Source: Rhizophagus clarus
Taxonomy: Eukaryota; Glomeromycota; Glomeromycetes; Glomerales; Glomeraceae
Length of the DNA: 64,000 nt
NCBI GenBank assembly: GCA_015698045.1
Contig: BLAL01000288.1
Coordinates: 186,001 to 250,000, forward strand
Reading direction: 5' to 3'
In this document: positions 31,975-42,933 of the stretch, one piece after another
How positions within the stretch are numbered: position 1 is the stretch's first letter
How the letters are laid out: each line of letters opens with the position of its first letter
Translations under genes and position numbers: made by a program
Notes under the pieces: generated by a model
Database searches by the model: none
What the model was told of the DNA's origin: nothing
Seen by the model: only the letters and a program-made list of their open reading frames with translations

Positions 31975-32225
31975 AGTCAAATCGGTCATCAATCAGTCAT
32001 GTGACTGATTGGTAACCGATTGGATACCTATTGATGACTGATTCTTTCAATAGGTCATCAATCAGGTATAAATTCCAAATCGGTTATCAACTGGTCATAT
32101 GACTGATTGATAACTGATTGGTGTATGGTTGAATTTACCAGTTATCAATAAGTTACCAATCAACCATATCAGATTGATGACCGATTGGTTGCTAATTGGC
32201 TTATTATATATTAGCGGATTTTTTA
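31975..32225. repeat. Subterminal repeats of GACTGATTGGTAACCGATTGG type
   Basis: Many direct and inverted copies of TGATGACTGATTGG-like words, mirrored at 35540-35690. These are likely the recognition region of the element. Confidence 0.6.
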
Positions 32226-32299
32226 GATTTTTTTAATAACGTCGTTTTAAAATATTTAATTTATAAACCATTTTAAAACTCTAGACTCTGATAGAAATT

Positions 32300-34240
32300 T
32301 TTTTTTGATAGATTTTCTAAGATTCATATAGGATATTTTTGATAAATAAAGATATTTTTATTTTTTGAGATTTCTAAAAGTTTGTATGGAAAGAGTTCAT
32401 ATGGGATATCTGATAAAAAATTTTTTTTATTTTCTAAGAGTTCGTATAGAAAGAGTTCGTATGGGGATATCTGATAGAAAAATTTTTTTTAAAAGATTTT
32501 CTAAGAGTTCATATGGGAAAGGTTTGTGGATATCTTTGATAGAAAATTTTTTTTAAGAGATTCTCTAAGAGTTCGTATGGGAAGAGTTTGTATGGGATAT
32601 CTGATAGAAAATTTTTTTGCGAAATTTTCTGAGTTCGTATGGGAAGGGTTCGTGTAGAATATCTGATAGGAAATATTTTTTTTGAGAGATTTCCTAAGAT
32701 TCGTATAGGATATTTTTGATAAATAGATTTTTTTTTTTATTTCTAAAAGTTCATATGGGAAGAGTTCATATGGGATATCTGATAGAAAATTTTTTTTTTA
32801 AGAAATTTTCTAAAAGTTCAGTTCATATAGGATAAATAATAGAAAATTTTTTTTTGAGAGATTTTCTAAGAGTTCGTATGGGAAGGGTTCATATGGATTC
32901 TTTGTTAGAAAATTATTTTTATAGATTTCTAAGAATTCGTAAAGGAACAGTTCGTATGGGATATTTTGATAAAGATTTTCCAAGTGTTCATATGGAAAAA
33001 GGTTCATATGGGATGTCTTCGATAGAAAATTTTTTTTAAGATTTTCTAGTGTGGGAAGAGTTTGTATGGGATATCTGGTAGAAAATTTTTTTTTGAAAGA
33101 TTTTCTAAGAGTTCATATGGAAAGAGTTCGCATGGGATTCTTTGATAGAAAAGTTGTTTTTTAAGAGATTTTCTAAGAGTTCATATGGAAAGAGTTCGTA
33201 TGGGATATCTGATAGAAAAATTTTTCTTAAGAGATTTTCTAAGAGTTCATAAGAAAAGCGTTCGTATGGGATTCTTTGATAGAAAATTTTTTTTTAAGAG
33301 ATTTTCTAAGAATTTGTGTAGGAAGAGTTCGTATGGGATATCTGATAGAAAATTTTTTTGTGAAATTTTTTAGGGTTCATATGGAAAGGATTCGCATGGG
33401 ATTCTTTGATAGAAAATTTTTTTGAGAGAGATTTCTAAAAATTCATATGGGAAGTGTTCGTATGGGATATCTGATAGGAAATTTTTTTTGAGATTTCCTA
33501 AGATTCGTATAGGATATTTTTGATAAATAGATTTTTTTTTATTTCTAAGAGTTCGTATGGGATATCTGATAGTAAAATTTTTCTTAAGAGATTTTCTAAG
33601 AGTTCATATGAAAAGGGTTCGTATGGGATTCTTTGATAGAAAATTTTTTTTAAGAGATTTTCTAAGAGTTTGTATTGGAAGAATTCGTATGGGATATCTG
33701 ATAGAAAAATTTTTCTTAAGAGATTTTCTAAGAGTTTATATAGAAGGGTTCGTATGGGATTCTTTGATAGAAAATTTTCTTAAGAGATTTTCTAAGAGTT
33801 CATATAGAAAGGGTTCGTATGGGATTCTTTGATAGAAAATTTTTTAAGAGATTTTCTTAGAGTTCGTGTGGGAAGAGTTCGTATGGGATATTTTAATAAA
33901 GATTTTCCAGTTATTCATATAGTAGGGTGTTCGTATGGGATATCTTTGATAGAAAATTTTTTTTAAGAGATTTTCTAAGAGTTCGTATTGGAAGAGTTCG
34001 TATGGGATATCTGATAGGAAATTTTTTTGTGAAATTTTTTAGGGTTCATATGGAAAGGATTCGCATGGGATTTTTTGATAGAAAATTTTTTTGAGAGAGA
34101 TTTCTAAAAGTTCATATGGGAAGAGTTCGTATGGGATATCTGATAGGAAATTTTTTTTTGAGATTTCCTAAGATTCGTATAGGATATTTTGATAAATAGA
34201 TTTTTTTTTTGAGGTTTCTTAAGAGTTTGTATGAAATATT
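32300..34240. repeat. Satellite of 65-70 bp units
   Basis: Nearly 2 kb of units of the form TTTCTAAGAGTTC.TATGG, then AAGAGTTCGTATGGGATATCTGATAG or GGATTCTTTGATAG, then AAAATTTTTTTT. Roughly 28 units with two alternating variants. The open frames in it are by-products. Confidence 0.9.
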
Positions 34241-34439
34241 TTTAATAGAGGATTTTTTTAGATTTCATAACATTTTAAAAAAACAATACACTTTTTATTA
34301 AATTTATTTTAAATAAGTTAATATTATTAAAAAAATTAGGTATCCGAAAGTCCAAGGCAAATTATAATATATGACTATATGAGATGAAAAATTACAACTA
34401 ACGATAGTAGGTTTTCAATTTATTTATTATTAACCAATC

Positions 34440-34575
34440 AAAATTCAGTCTGAACTTTATGCACGTGACCTGATCTTAACATGCATATAAATAACCAAAC
34501 GCGACTCTATTTATTTTTCAAAAATCATACACCCTTTCTTTTCTGTTTTCTTCTTACTCTCATTACATTTTACAG
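34440..34575 (+). promoter_or_regulatory. Promoter-like stretch with E-box, TATA and a following donor site
   Basis: GCACGTGACC at about 34460 is followed by GCATATAAATAACC at about 34482. A pyrimidine-rich leader follows, and then TTTTACAGGTATATT, which could be an exon end. No coding frame follows, only tandem repeats. Inferred from motif order only. Confidence 0.35.
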
Positions 34576-34649
34576 GTATATTAATTATTGTATTTTTGTC
34601 ATTAAATTTATGGTAATGATTACTGACTATATTTTATTTTATAATATTA

Positions 34650-34925
34650 ACTTTACCTTTTTTTAATATTACTAATGTTATTCTTTTTTTTTCATATTTT
34701 ACTAACATCATCACGTATTTTTCTTTTTTTTTTTTTATAAATTTTATCAAACTCTTCATAATACTAACTTTTTGTATTTGTGTATTTTATTATTACTAAT
34801 GTTATTCTTTTTTTTTTTATATTTTACTAACATCATCACGCATTTTTCTTTTTTTTTTTTATACATTTTATCAAACTCTTCATAATACTAACTTTTTGTA
34901 TTTGTATATTTTATTATAATTATTA
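34650..34925. repeat. Two copies of a block of about 124 bp
   Basis: TATTACTAATGTTATTCTTTTTT through CATCATCACG to CTTCATAATACTAAC occurs at about 34664 and again at about 34790. Confidence 0.75.
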
Positions 34926-35129
34926 CTAACTTTTTATATTTACGCTTTACTATTTATTTATTAAATATTACTAACTTTATTAGTCATATACTAACATATT
35001 ATTATAATAAATGTTTTTATTTTAAATACTTATCTGTTATTAATATAAATAAAGATACTATGTGTTTTATTATGTGCTATAATAAATTTTATTATTCATT
35101 ATATTATTCTACAAAAATTGGTCATTCGA

Positions 35130-35560
35130 CCATCAATTGACCATAATTGACCATAATTTGACCACATAATTTGACCACATAATTTGACCACATAAATTGA
35201 CCATAAATTGACCATAAATTGACCATAAATTGGCCTTAATTTGACCTTAATTTGACCTTAATTTGACCTCCTTAATTTGACCATAATTAGACTATAATTT
35301 GACCTTAATTTGACCTCCTTAATTTGACCATAATTTGACCATAATTTGACCTTAATTTGACCTTAATTCGACCTTAATTTTGACCATAATTTGACCTTAA
35401 TTTGACCTTAATTTGACCTTAAATTTGACCTTAAATTTGACCTTAATTTGACCTTAATTCGACCATAATTTGACCATAATTTGACCATAATTCGACCATT
35501 TGACCATATTTTGACCATTAATCAACCATTAATCGACCATCAGTTGACCATCAATCAGCC
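35130..35560. repeat. TTTGACCTTAA-type 11-bp satellite
   Basis: About 35-40 copies of TTTGACCTTAA, TTTGACCATAA and ATTGACCATAA in one orientation, near the right end of the element. Confidence 0.9.
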
Positions 35561-35698
35561 TGCCCGATTGATGACGGATTTTGGCGGAAATCAGCTATCA
35601 ATCGGCCATCCGATTGAATACTTATTGAATCAATCAGTTATCAATAAGATACCCAATTGATAGCTGATTGGTGACTGATTTGCCACCATTCGACCTGT

Positions 35699-35935
35699 AT
35701 ATATTCTGACTGCTATTTTCTGCAACTTGATTCTGTTGACTAATACTTTGTATTAAGAAATTGTTACCAGTCTCTACCGCTCTTACTCTTGTAATAGCCT
35801 CGTCTATGGTATTGGGATTATCTTCATAAGTTCTTCCTGCAATTATGGGATCCAATCCTCTGATAAAATAGTTTACTTTATACCTCATAGCCATATCATT
35901 AGCACCTGGTGCCACCTTATTTAACAACTTTTGAA
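35699..35935 (-). pseudogene. Ty3/gypsy gag piece 2: capsid C-terminal part
   Basis: The piece continues the capsid domain: KLLNKVAPGAN, YFIRGLDPIIAGR and AITRVRAVETGNN are typical of the retrotransposon gag family. It is bounded on the right by CACTA element 2 and on the left by the 31962-35698 element. Joining it to gag piece 1 leaves the frame one base short within the A run next to 35935, so one A has been lost or was missed in sequencing. Confidence 0.85.
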
Positions 35936-36392
35936 CACTAATCAAAAAAGGACAATTCAGCCTAAGTTTGACCAGGTTGAATATAGGTCGAATGACAATC
36001 TAACCTATGTCAAATTGAGGCTGATTTTTTTGGCGCATTTAGGGTGCCAATCATCTCAAATTTGGAAAGAAAATTCAACCATCATTTTACCTATATTAGG
36101 ACATTATTACATATTTATTCGACCCTAAAAAAAACTATATTCGACTACTGTATGTAATCCAAATATAATTGATAAATAGGTCGAACTAGAGGTTTTTCAA
36201 GGTCGAATAATAAAGCATCATTTTGTATTTTATAAGCAAATAAAAACCATTTATTTTATATATATTGACGTATATAGTATATAGTAATATAAGATAATTA
36301 TATAAACCAACCCGCATATGATCAACTGTACAAAAAAAATATAAAATATCCAGTAATAATTATATAACCAAAAAAAATAAATATAAAATATA

Positions 36393-38668
36393 CTAATAAT
36401 ATTTGTCTGCATCAAATATTTCATAGAGTTCTTCGTCTTCCGTAGCCCTTCCTTTTCCTTTTCAGTTTTTTTCAGCTTTTTGTTGCTAATATGATACAAC
36501 ATATGATATAAACAAAATTAATTAACGATATTTGTGACGTAAAAATATTAAAATAATTCAACTTACTGTTGTCAAACTTTCACCGATCTCATCCAAATCT
36601 TCAGGTCTAGTTGAATTCATTTCCGCCAAATTTAACAAGAAATCTGAATATGGCTCTGTTAAATTCAGTTCTATTGGCACACGATCCTCATAAGATTGAA
36701 TCAAATCATCAACCATGTCATCATATTCGCTAACGCCAATTGTTTTGTTTGTTTCATCTGTCTCGTACATTTTCATTTTATCGATATCATCATTATAAAT
36801 TCGCTTCTGTTGCTTTTTTGCGTGTTGAATATATTCTGCTTCAGGGTCTAATACGTCTCGTAATAGCTGTTTTAACTATTAAAACAAAGATAAACAAATA
36901 TCAAATAAATATTAAAATAGGTTAGGAGCAGTAATCATTTTAATACCTCGTCTGAACGCCATGACCGATCATATACATGCAAGAACCGCTTATTATCAGG
37001 CAATTTCTGTCTTGAATCGTCTTCAGAATCTGATTGCTCAATGGAATGATAATCATTCTGTACAAGCATTAGTAATAATTCGTCTTTATCGAATTCCTTT
37101 ATGTTGGCGTCATTTCTTTCGTATAATTTTATTGCCGCCTTTACTCATCTATTTTTTTTCTGTTGAATATATAAAGATTAATTTCAAATGACTAAAAAGA
37201 AGTGCATTAAAATAAAATACTGCTCACTTCAGACAATCGCGCATTCACGTGTATCCTACGGTCGACTTTGTCTAATTGGCCTGATAGTTGTTTCCATTAT
37301 CTATCTCTTTTATGCTTGTGAATCAATCGTAACCAGTTCGACAATTGGGTTACAGACGGATTATAATGTCCACTCATCAATCTCTTTAATTCAGGTATCA
37401 ATTTTTCGTATATCTTTGCTGTCTGTTCACTAAAAGTCTTGCCGTAATCCAACCGATATTCTTCAGGTATTTGACCTTTCAAGAGATTCTTCATTTCGTC
37501 CTAAACAATAAGAGGAAATAATAAAAGCTGTATATATACATTAACACAATTCGGCTGCAAATAGTCTTGTAAAATTCTTACTTTTGCAGCTGAAGCGACA
37601 ACTTCATCAGGCGATTTCTCTCTCAATTTTAATCTTTTATTAGGGCGTTTTGGTGAATATTGCTGCGGAGAATTGATAGTCTTTTGAGGTGTGTGAAGTT
37701 GCTTGAGTCGTTGAAGTTCTTCTTGGAGAGTTTTATTCTCTTCACATAATTGGTTCGATTCATCACCAAAAATTTCATTAAACTGCCGTAGTAAGGAATT
37801 CTCCTCCTTGACCCTACGAACACGGTCTTGCAAATTATCTATTTTTCGTTTCATTTCTGATACTTTGACCTTTTCCTGATTCAATTCATTCTGTAGTCGA
37901 AGGGTTTCATTTTTTAAATTTCCTAGCTCTAAATTACCTATTTTAAATTATAAGGATATGTATTGAATCGTAACGAACAGATGTAATATAATAAATATTA
38001 AAATATAACAAAAAATTCAGTTTACCCGCTTCTTCATTACTCGGTCGAACATTTCTTGGTGCTCCTTCTTCGTGATGTGAACGGTAACTTTTCAGTACAT
38101 TAATATTAGGATATCTTTTAATAATATCAGAAGTTCGTTAAGATTGAGTTTGAGTTTGACTTAATGAGGCTAAAATATCTTGTGAAACAATAAGTCTAAA
38201 GGGAGCTGTAATATTAGTATTTAGTGATGTTGGTGTTGAAGCAATATTTCGTGATGTGGCAATATTTCGTGGTGTAGATGAGACAGTGGTATTAGTTGGT
38301 GTTTACGCTCGTGGTATGGTAATATTTCGTGGTGTAGTATTAGTTGGTGTTGACGCTCGTGGTGTGGCAATATTTCATGGTGTAGTATTAGTTGGTGTTG
38401 ATGCTCGTGATGTGGCAATATTTCGTGGTGTAGTATTAGCTGATGTTAACGCTTGTGATGTGGCAATATTTCGTGGTGTAGTATTAGCTGGGGTTGACGC
38501 TCGTGATGTGGCAATATTTCGTGATGTAGATGAAACGGTGGTATTAGTTGGTGTTGGTGTTGAAGCAATATTTTGTGGAGGAGTTGATGTTGTATGTGGC
38601 GATGGTGTAGACGAACCAGTAATATCTGGTGAAGGAGCATTTGGTTTTGATGGTTTCTTATGAACCAT
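36393..38668 (-). pseudogene. CACTA accessory protein (TnpA-like role), spliced, broken
   Basis: The start ATG is at 38668. Exon 1 has a Ser/Thr/Pro-rich head and a 16-residue tandem repeat (NIATSRASTPANTTPR type). It ends at a GTAAAC donor near 38024. The next exon, to about 37580, is coiled coil (IDNLQDRVRRVKEENSLL, LCEENKTLQEELQRL) with a basic KRPNKRLKLREK. Further exons carry KNLLKGQIPEEYRLDYGKTF, LPDNKRFLHVYDRSW and DDLIQSYEDRVPIEL, and the last ends ELYEIFDADKYY. Introns have GTAAGA..GTTTAG, GTAAGT and similar borders. Stops at the CGA-to-TGA site near 38379, in GCGTAAACA near 38310, in CAATCTTAACGA near 38137, near 37296 and in the last exon make it a pseudogene. A sequence-specific DNA-binding role is inferred from position, not shown. 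Confidence 0.75.
38225..38545 (-). repeat. 48-bp coding tandem repeat
   Basis: About six in-frame copies of a 48-bp unit encode 16 residues rich in Thr, Ser, Pro and Asn. Being a multiple of three, copy number could change without shifting the frame. Confidence 0.85.
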
Positions 38669-39160
38669 TATTGTTTTAAAATTATTTTTATTTTTTATTA
38701 TTATTTTTTAAAAAAGAAAAAAGGGCGATTTTTTTGTATGGAACGAGGAAATTGGACCACTATTTATATCTATTTCTTTACTATCAAATTAGACTTTTAA
38801 CAATTAACAATCACAAACATTTGTATAAAATTAGACTTTCAATAGGCGTGATCAAATTAGACTTAAACTTTCGCATCAAATTAGACTTTTAATTAATTAA
38901 ACATATATTAAACATATCAAATTAGACTTTCAATCATTAGCTGTTAATGATTAGACTTAAACTTTCGCATCAAACTAGACTTTCAATTAATTGAACAGTT
39001 AAATCGCATTGAGTGCGTGGTATGGTATATATTTTATTTTTTAAATTTCAGTTTTCGTTTAATTTTCTATTCAACTTCTTACGTCTAATTTTTCGTATTC
39101 GAATTTGTCTATTTTGTTAATTATACCATCAATATCATTTTAAAACAGAATATAATCACA
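38669..39160. other. Divergent intergenic region between the two CACTA genes
   Basis: It should hold the promoters of both genes. Degenerate repeats of ATCAAATTAGACTTTCAAT (38785-38990) are the only visible structure. No gene. Confidence 0.4.
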
Positions 39161-39162
39161 AT

Positions 39163-39325
39163 ATCACTAAAAATTCGACATCACTAAAAATTTGATATTA
39201 ATAAAAAAACCAAAATATCACTAAAAATTCGACATCACTAAAAATTTGATATTAATAAAAAAACCACAATATCACTAAAAATTCGACATCACTAAAAATT
39301 TGATATTAATAAAAAATCACTATTA
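39163..39325. repeat. 56-bp tandem repeat
   Basis: About 2.7 copies of a unit with ATATCACTAAAAATTCGACATC and TTTGATATTAATAAAAA, about 90 bp upstream of the transposase ATG. Confidence 0.85.
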
Positions 39326-39408
39326 ATTAAATATAACAAAGTATATTATAACTTTATTCAACGTAAAAATCATATTACAACTTTATCGTATCTGACTTTT
39401 ATCAAAAA

Positions 39409-42400
39409 ATGAAAAAAGGGGGAAGAAAACGCATTGCTGCTAATATCATAGATGAATATAATAATCCTAGTTCATCGACCTCTGAACAAACATCTACTGA
39501 ATTTACGATCAGAAAATCAAGAGAGAAGGTTCTGTGCTTTTGCAGCCATTGTAATGGGAAAATGGTCGATCCATGTACAAAGGAGGAACATGAGCAAACG
39601 AATGAGCAAACGACTTCTTTGGAACCATTAAATCGCGATAAGGCTCCAACGTCTCAAGAGTTAGTAGAACTGATTGATTCGACAATATCGTTAGCAGAAG
39701 CACAAGATACGACAATGTCTATTGATACACATTCTGATAATGATACGTATGAGGAACAGAAATATATATTTCTTCCACGCAAAAAAGGGTAAAACCAGGC
39801 ACATTTCGTCGTATCACTGAAGTTGAGCTAGTCGTTGAAGATTTCTCTTATAATGTGCCAGCTGAATATGATACGGATGATATCTACACTAGTGAATCTT
39901 TGACACAAGAAGATTCTCCTAATGATGAAGATAACGATTTTTCAGATAATTTTGAGAATTACTCTCATCCTATGTTCGACATACCAGATATTTCAGATAC
40001 ACCAGATATTTCAGAATTACCAACAGATGAATTAATTAAAGGGATTTTGATATGGATTATGAAGTTCAGGTCGAGTCATAACATACCAAATACCGCAATT
40101 GAAGAATTAATACAATTTATTAAAATAATATTGAAAATATGTAAAAATATCAATTACAAATCATTCCCAAATTCATTGTACATGCTAAGAAAAAAGTTAG
40201 GACTTTTCGATCAATTTATGCAGTTTGCAGCCTGCCAAAAATGCCACAAATTATATAAAAAAGAGGAGATAATATCAAAAGATAATAATACTGTTATGAA
40301 ATGCAGCCATGTTGAATTTCCAAATTTGGCTACAAAGAGATTAAAACAATGTCGTACTCCTTTAGGGAAGAAAATTTCTTTAAATAATAGTATATCAATT
40401 GTTTTTGAATTAATTTATCCGGTCTCGAGTATACAACAGCAGCTTTCTAGTATGTTCAAGCGGCCAGGATTTGAAGAATTACTGCGGTATTGGACACGTC
40501 GTTCAATAATTGACAATGTTCTATCAGATATTTATGATGGCCAAATATGGAAAAATCTTAAGGAATCGTCTGAACAAGGGTCAAATAACTTTTTCTGACC
40601 AGACAAGGCTGATGCTCATCTAGGATTAATGATGAATTTGGATTGGTTCCAGCCTTACGAAGAAACGATTTACAGTACAGGTGTAATATACGCAGTAATA
40701 TGCAATCTACCTTGGGATGTTCGATTTAAGCCTGAAAATGTGCTTATACTCGGCATATTACTAGGGCCCGATGAGGTTAAATTGCATAAAGTTAATCATT
40801 ATCTTTCGCCAATAATAACGGAATTAGAGTCACTTTGGGAAGGCATGAATCTTAATCGCACTAATGAATGTCCAAATGGCAAAGATATTCGAGCTGCATT
40901 AATAATTGCTTTATGCGATATTCCTGGAGGTCGAAAATTATGCGGGCATATCTCTGCCCTCGCATCATGTCATCGATGCGAAAAAAGGGCCAATAATCGC
41001 AATTTTGGTGGCATGGCGGATAAGATCCAGTAGAGCATCATCAAAAGGCTTTGGAATGGTGACGATGCAAATCTAACGCAGAAAGAGAGAGATTCGTCAA
41101 GGTGAATGGCGTAAAGTGGTCTGAAATATTAAGACTCTCATATTTTGATCCAATTTAGTTTGTTGTTATAGATCCGATGCATTGCCTTTTCTAGGAATCG
41201 CAAAATGAATAACAAAATGAATATGGATCGATGAAGATGTATTAACAGAAAAAGCTCTTCAATCAATTCAAAAGAAAATGAGTGAATTTAAACTACCATC
41301 AGATTTGGGACGAATTCCTGGTAAAATCCATTGCGGTGAAGGTTTTTCTAACTTTACCGCTGACCAATGGCACAACTTTTTCCTAATATACGCCACTGTT
41401 ATGTTATGGAATCATCTTCCAAATAAAGATCGCAAAATTCTTACGTATTTCATAAGAGTTTGTACGATTTTGGTTAGACGAATTGTGGAGATTAACGATA
41501 TGAAAGAAGCCCATGAACTTTTAGTAAAGATAATTAAATTGATCAAAGAGCATTATGGCGAAGGAAAAATAATGCCAAACCTCCACCTATCATTACATCT
41601 ATGTGAGTGCTCTTACGATTACGGACCCCTGTATTCATTCTGGTGCTTTAGCTTTGAACGAATAAATGGCGTATTAGGTAATTCAAATTTAAATTCATTT
41701 GCTGTGTCGATTTTTCAAATTATATTATTCCATTAAGCAAAGATTAATAATAAAATATTTATTAGGATCGTTGCCTAATAGCCACCGCCAAATTGAACCT
41801 GAACTAATGCGTCGATTGATGATCGAAATACAAATAAACGATATTATTAGCTCAAGTTCAGAAGTAATTGGCATCGAATTACTCAATAAATGACCTTTTG
41901 TCAGTTCTCTTTCCGAATTTCCAACAAATGAAATGTATCAATTTTTGATAAATTCCAGAAATATATTGGAATCACCAATTACTGGTTGTGAGGAATTTCC
42001 AGGTATATTTTTAGCACCGTGATCTGAAGATATTCATCTTGATGAACAAATCTACGATTTACTTATTGAATATTATAAGGATATATATGTAGATTCTATA
42101 TTCAGAAAACCATTCACAGAAAATTTACCCAATTCAATGATCGTTATCAACAAAGCGAATCGATATGGAAGATGTCAAATCGGTGCAGAAATTTTTGGAT
42201 CTGCTGCTGCAACACGACATATTAAGAACTCATTTGTCTTAGCTAAATTTATTAATCGTGATGGGAATAGCGTCGATACTTACCCAGGTCAAATCCAATT
42301 TTTTTTGAACATAGCGTTCATTTATCCTCCCATAATTTGACACACAAATTGGCTTACATCAAATGGTACAAACCAGCAAATTTGACATCCCGATTCCATT

Positions 42401-42599
42401 TCAGTATTGACGATGATGTTGAAACTTGTAACGTTGAATTATGGGAAGATAGTTTCTATTTGAGCAGTAGAGACAATATAATCCCAATACACAACATTTT
42501 AGGTCAGTTTATACCTGTAAAATACAAAAATCAGATCGATCTAATGCCAAAGAATATTTAGCTGTTATTCCTATAAATAGAAAGTTCCATTTGCGTTGA
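39409..42599 (+). pseudogene. CACTA transposase (TNP2-like, DUF4218-like C-terminus), broken
   Basis: The start ATG is at 39409. The head is variable and acidic, with a CSHCNG pair. The core has CQKCHKLYK, IYDGQIWK, LGLMMNLDWFQP, DIPGGRKLCGHISALASCHRCEK and VVIDPMHCLFLGIAK, motifs of the TNP2 transposase family, with DWFQP and the Asp of IDPMHCLFLG as likely catalytic positions. The following part has LHLSLHLCECSYDYGPLYSFWCFSFERINGVLG, resembling DUF4218, here quoted only as landmarks near 41590-41690. The C-terminus is VELWEDSFY, DNIIPIHNILGQFIPVKY and EYLAVIPINRK. Lesions: frame changes near 39790, 41035, 41720 and 42330-42545; TGA at two Trp sites and TAG in the 41150-41225 stretch; others near 41891 and 42021. 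Total length fits a transposase of about 1000 residues. Confidence 0.85.
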
Positions 42600-42933
42600 T
42601 TTAATGTAACATTTATACTAGTCCGAATTGTTTAAACATTTTTTAACAAATATTATATCATTGTTTTTTATTATACTTAATAATATTAATATAGTAAATA
42701 TATTATAACCATTATTTAATATAGAAAAGTGAATACAATTTGGCCATTATTCGTGTGAGGCCAAACATAGTTTAATTTTTATTATACGCAATTTGACCAT
42801 CATTCGGCTGGATCGAATCAGAGTCAAATATAGATTGAATTGCATATCATTACTAATTTAGGTCAATTTTTTTAAAATTAGCCGAATCTAGGCCAGATTT
42901 TTTGGAGGCCGAATATTCCTTTTTCGACTAGTG

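Larger units (their letters stand above)
31962..35698. mobile_element. Inverted-repeat element inserted in gypsy gag, superfamily unclear
   Basis: The ends are ACAGGTCGAATGG at 31962 and its reverse complement ending at 35698. Inverted similarity continues through CAAATC[GA]GTCA and CAATCAG. The flanks allow a short duplication (ATA or TATA), but AT-rich flanks make it ambiguous. Taking TATA restores the gag frame. It has no transposase and is mostly two satellites plus a promoter-like stretch. Terminal words (GGTCGAAT) resemble the CACTA subterminal words, so a relationship is possible. Confidence 0.75.
35936..42933. mobile_element. CACTA element 2, formerly autonomous
   Basis: It starts CACTAATCAAAAAAGG at 35936 and ends with the reverse complement of CACTAGTCGAAAAAGG at 42933. 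It is flanked by GAA on both sides (35933-35935 and 42934-42936). It has the two diverging-direction genes expected of the group: a minus-strand coiled-coil protein with internal repeats (36393-38668) and a plus-strand TNP2-like transposase (39409-42599). The ends match CACTA element 1. Both genes carry many stops, so it can no longer move by itself. Confidence 0.93.

Noticed and set aside
32300-34240. Several 60-90 codon frames such as those at 32365, 33185 and 33557
   Set aside because: They are readings of the 65-70 bp satellite in changing frames, not genes.
41699-41893. Separate small gene after the DUF4218-like part
   Set aside because: It continues the CACTA transposase after a frame change.
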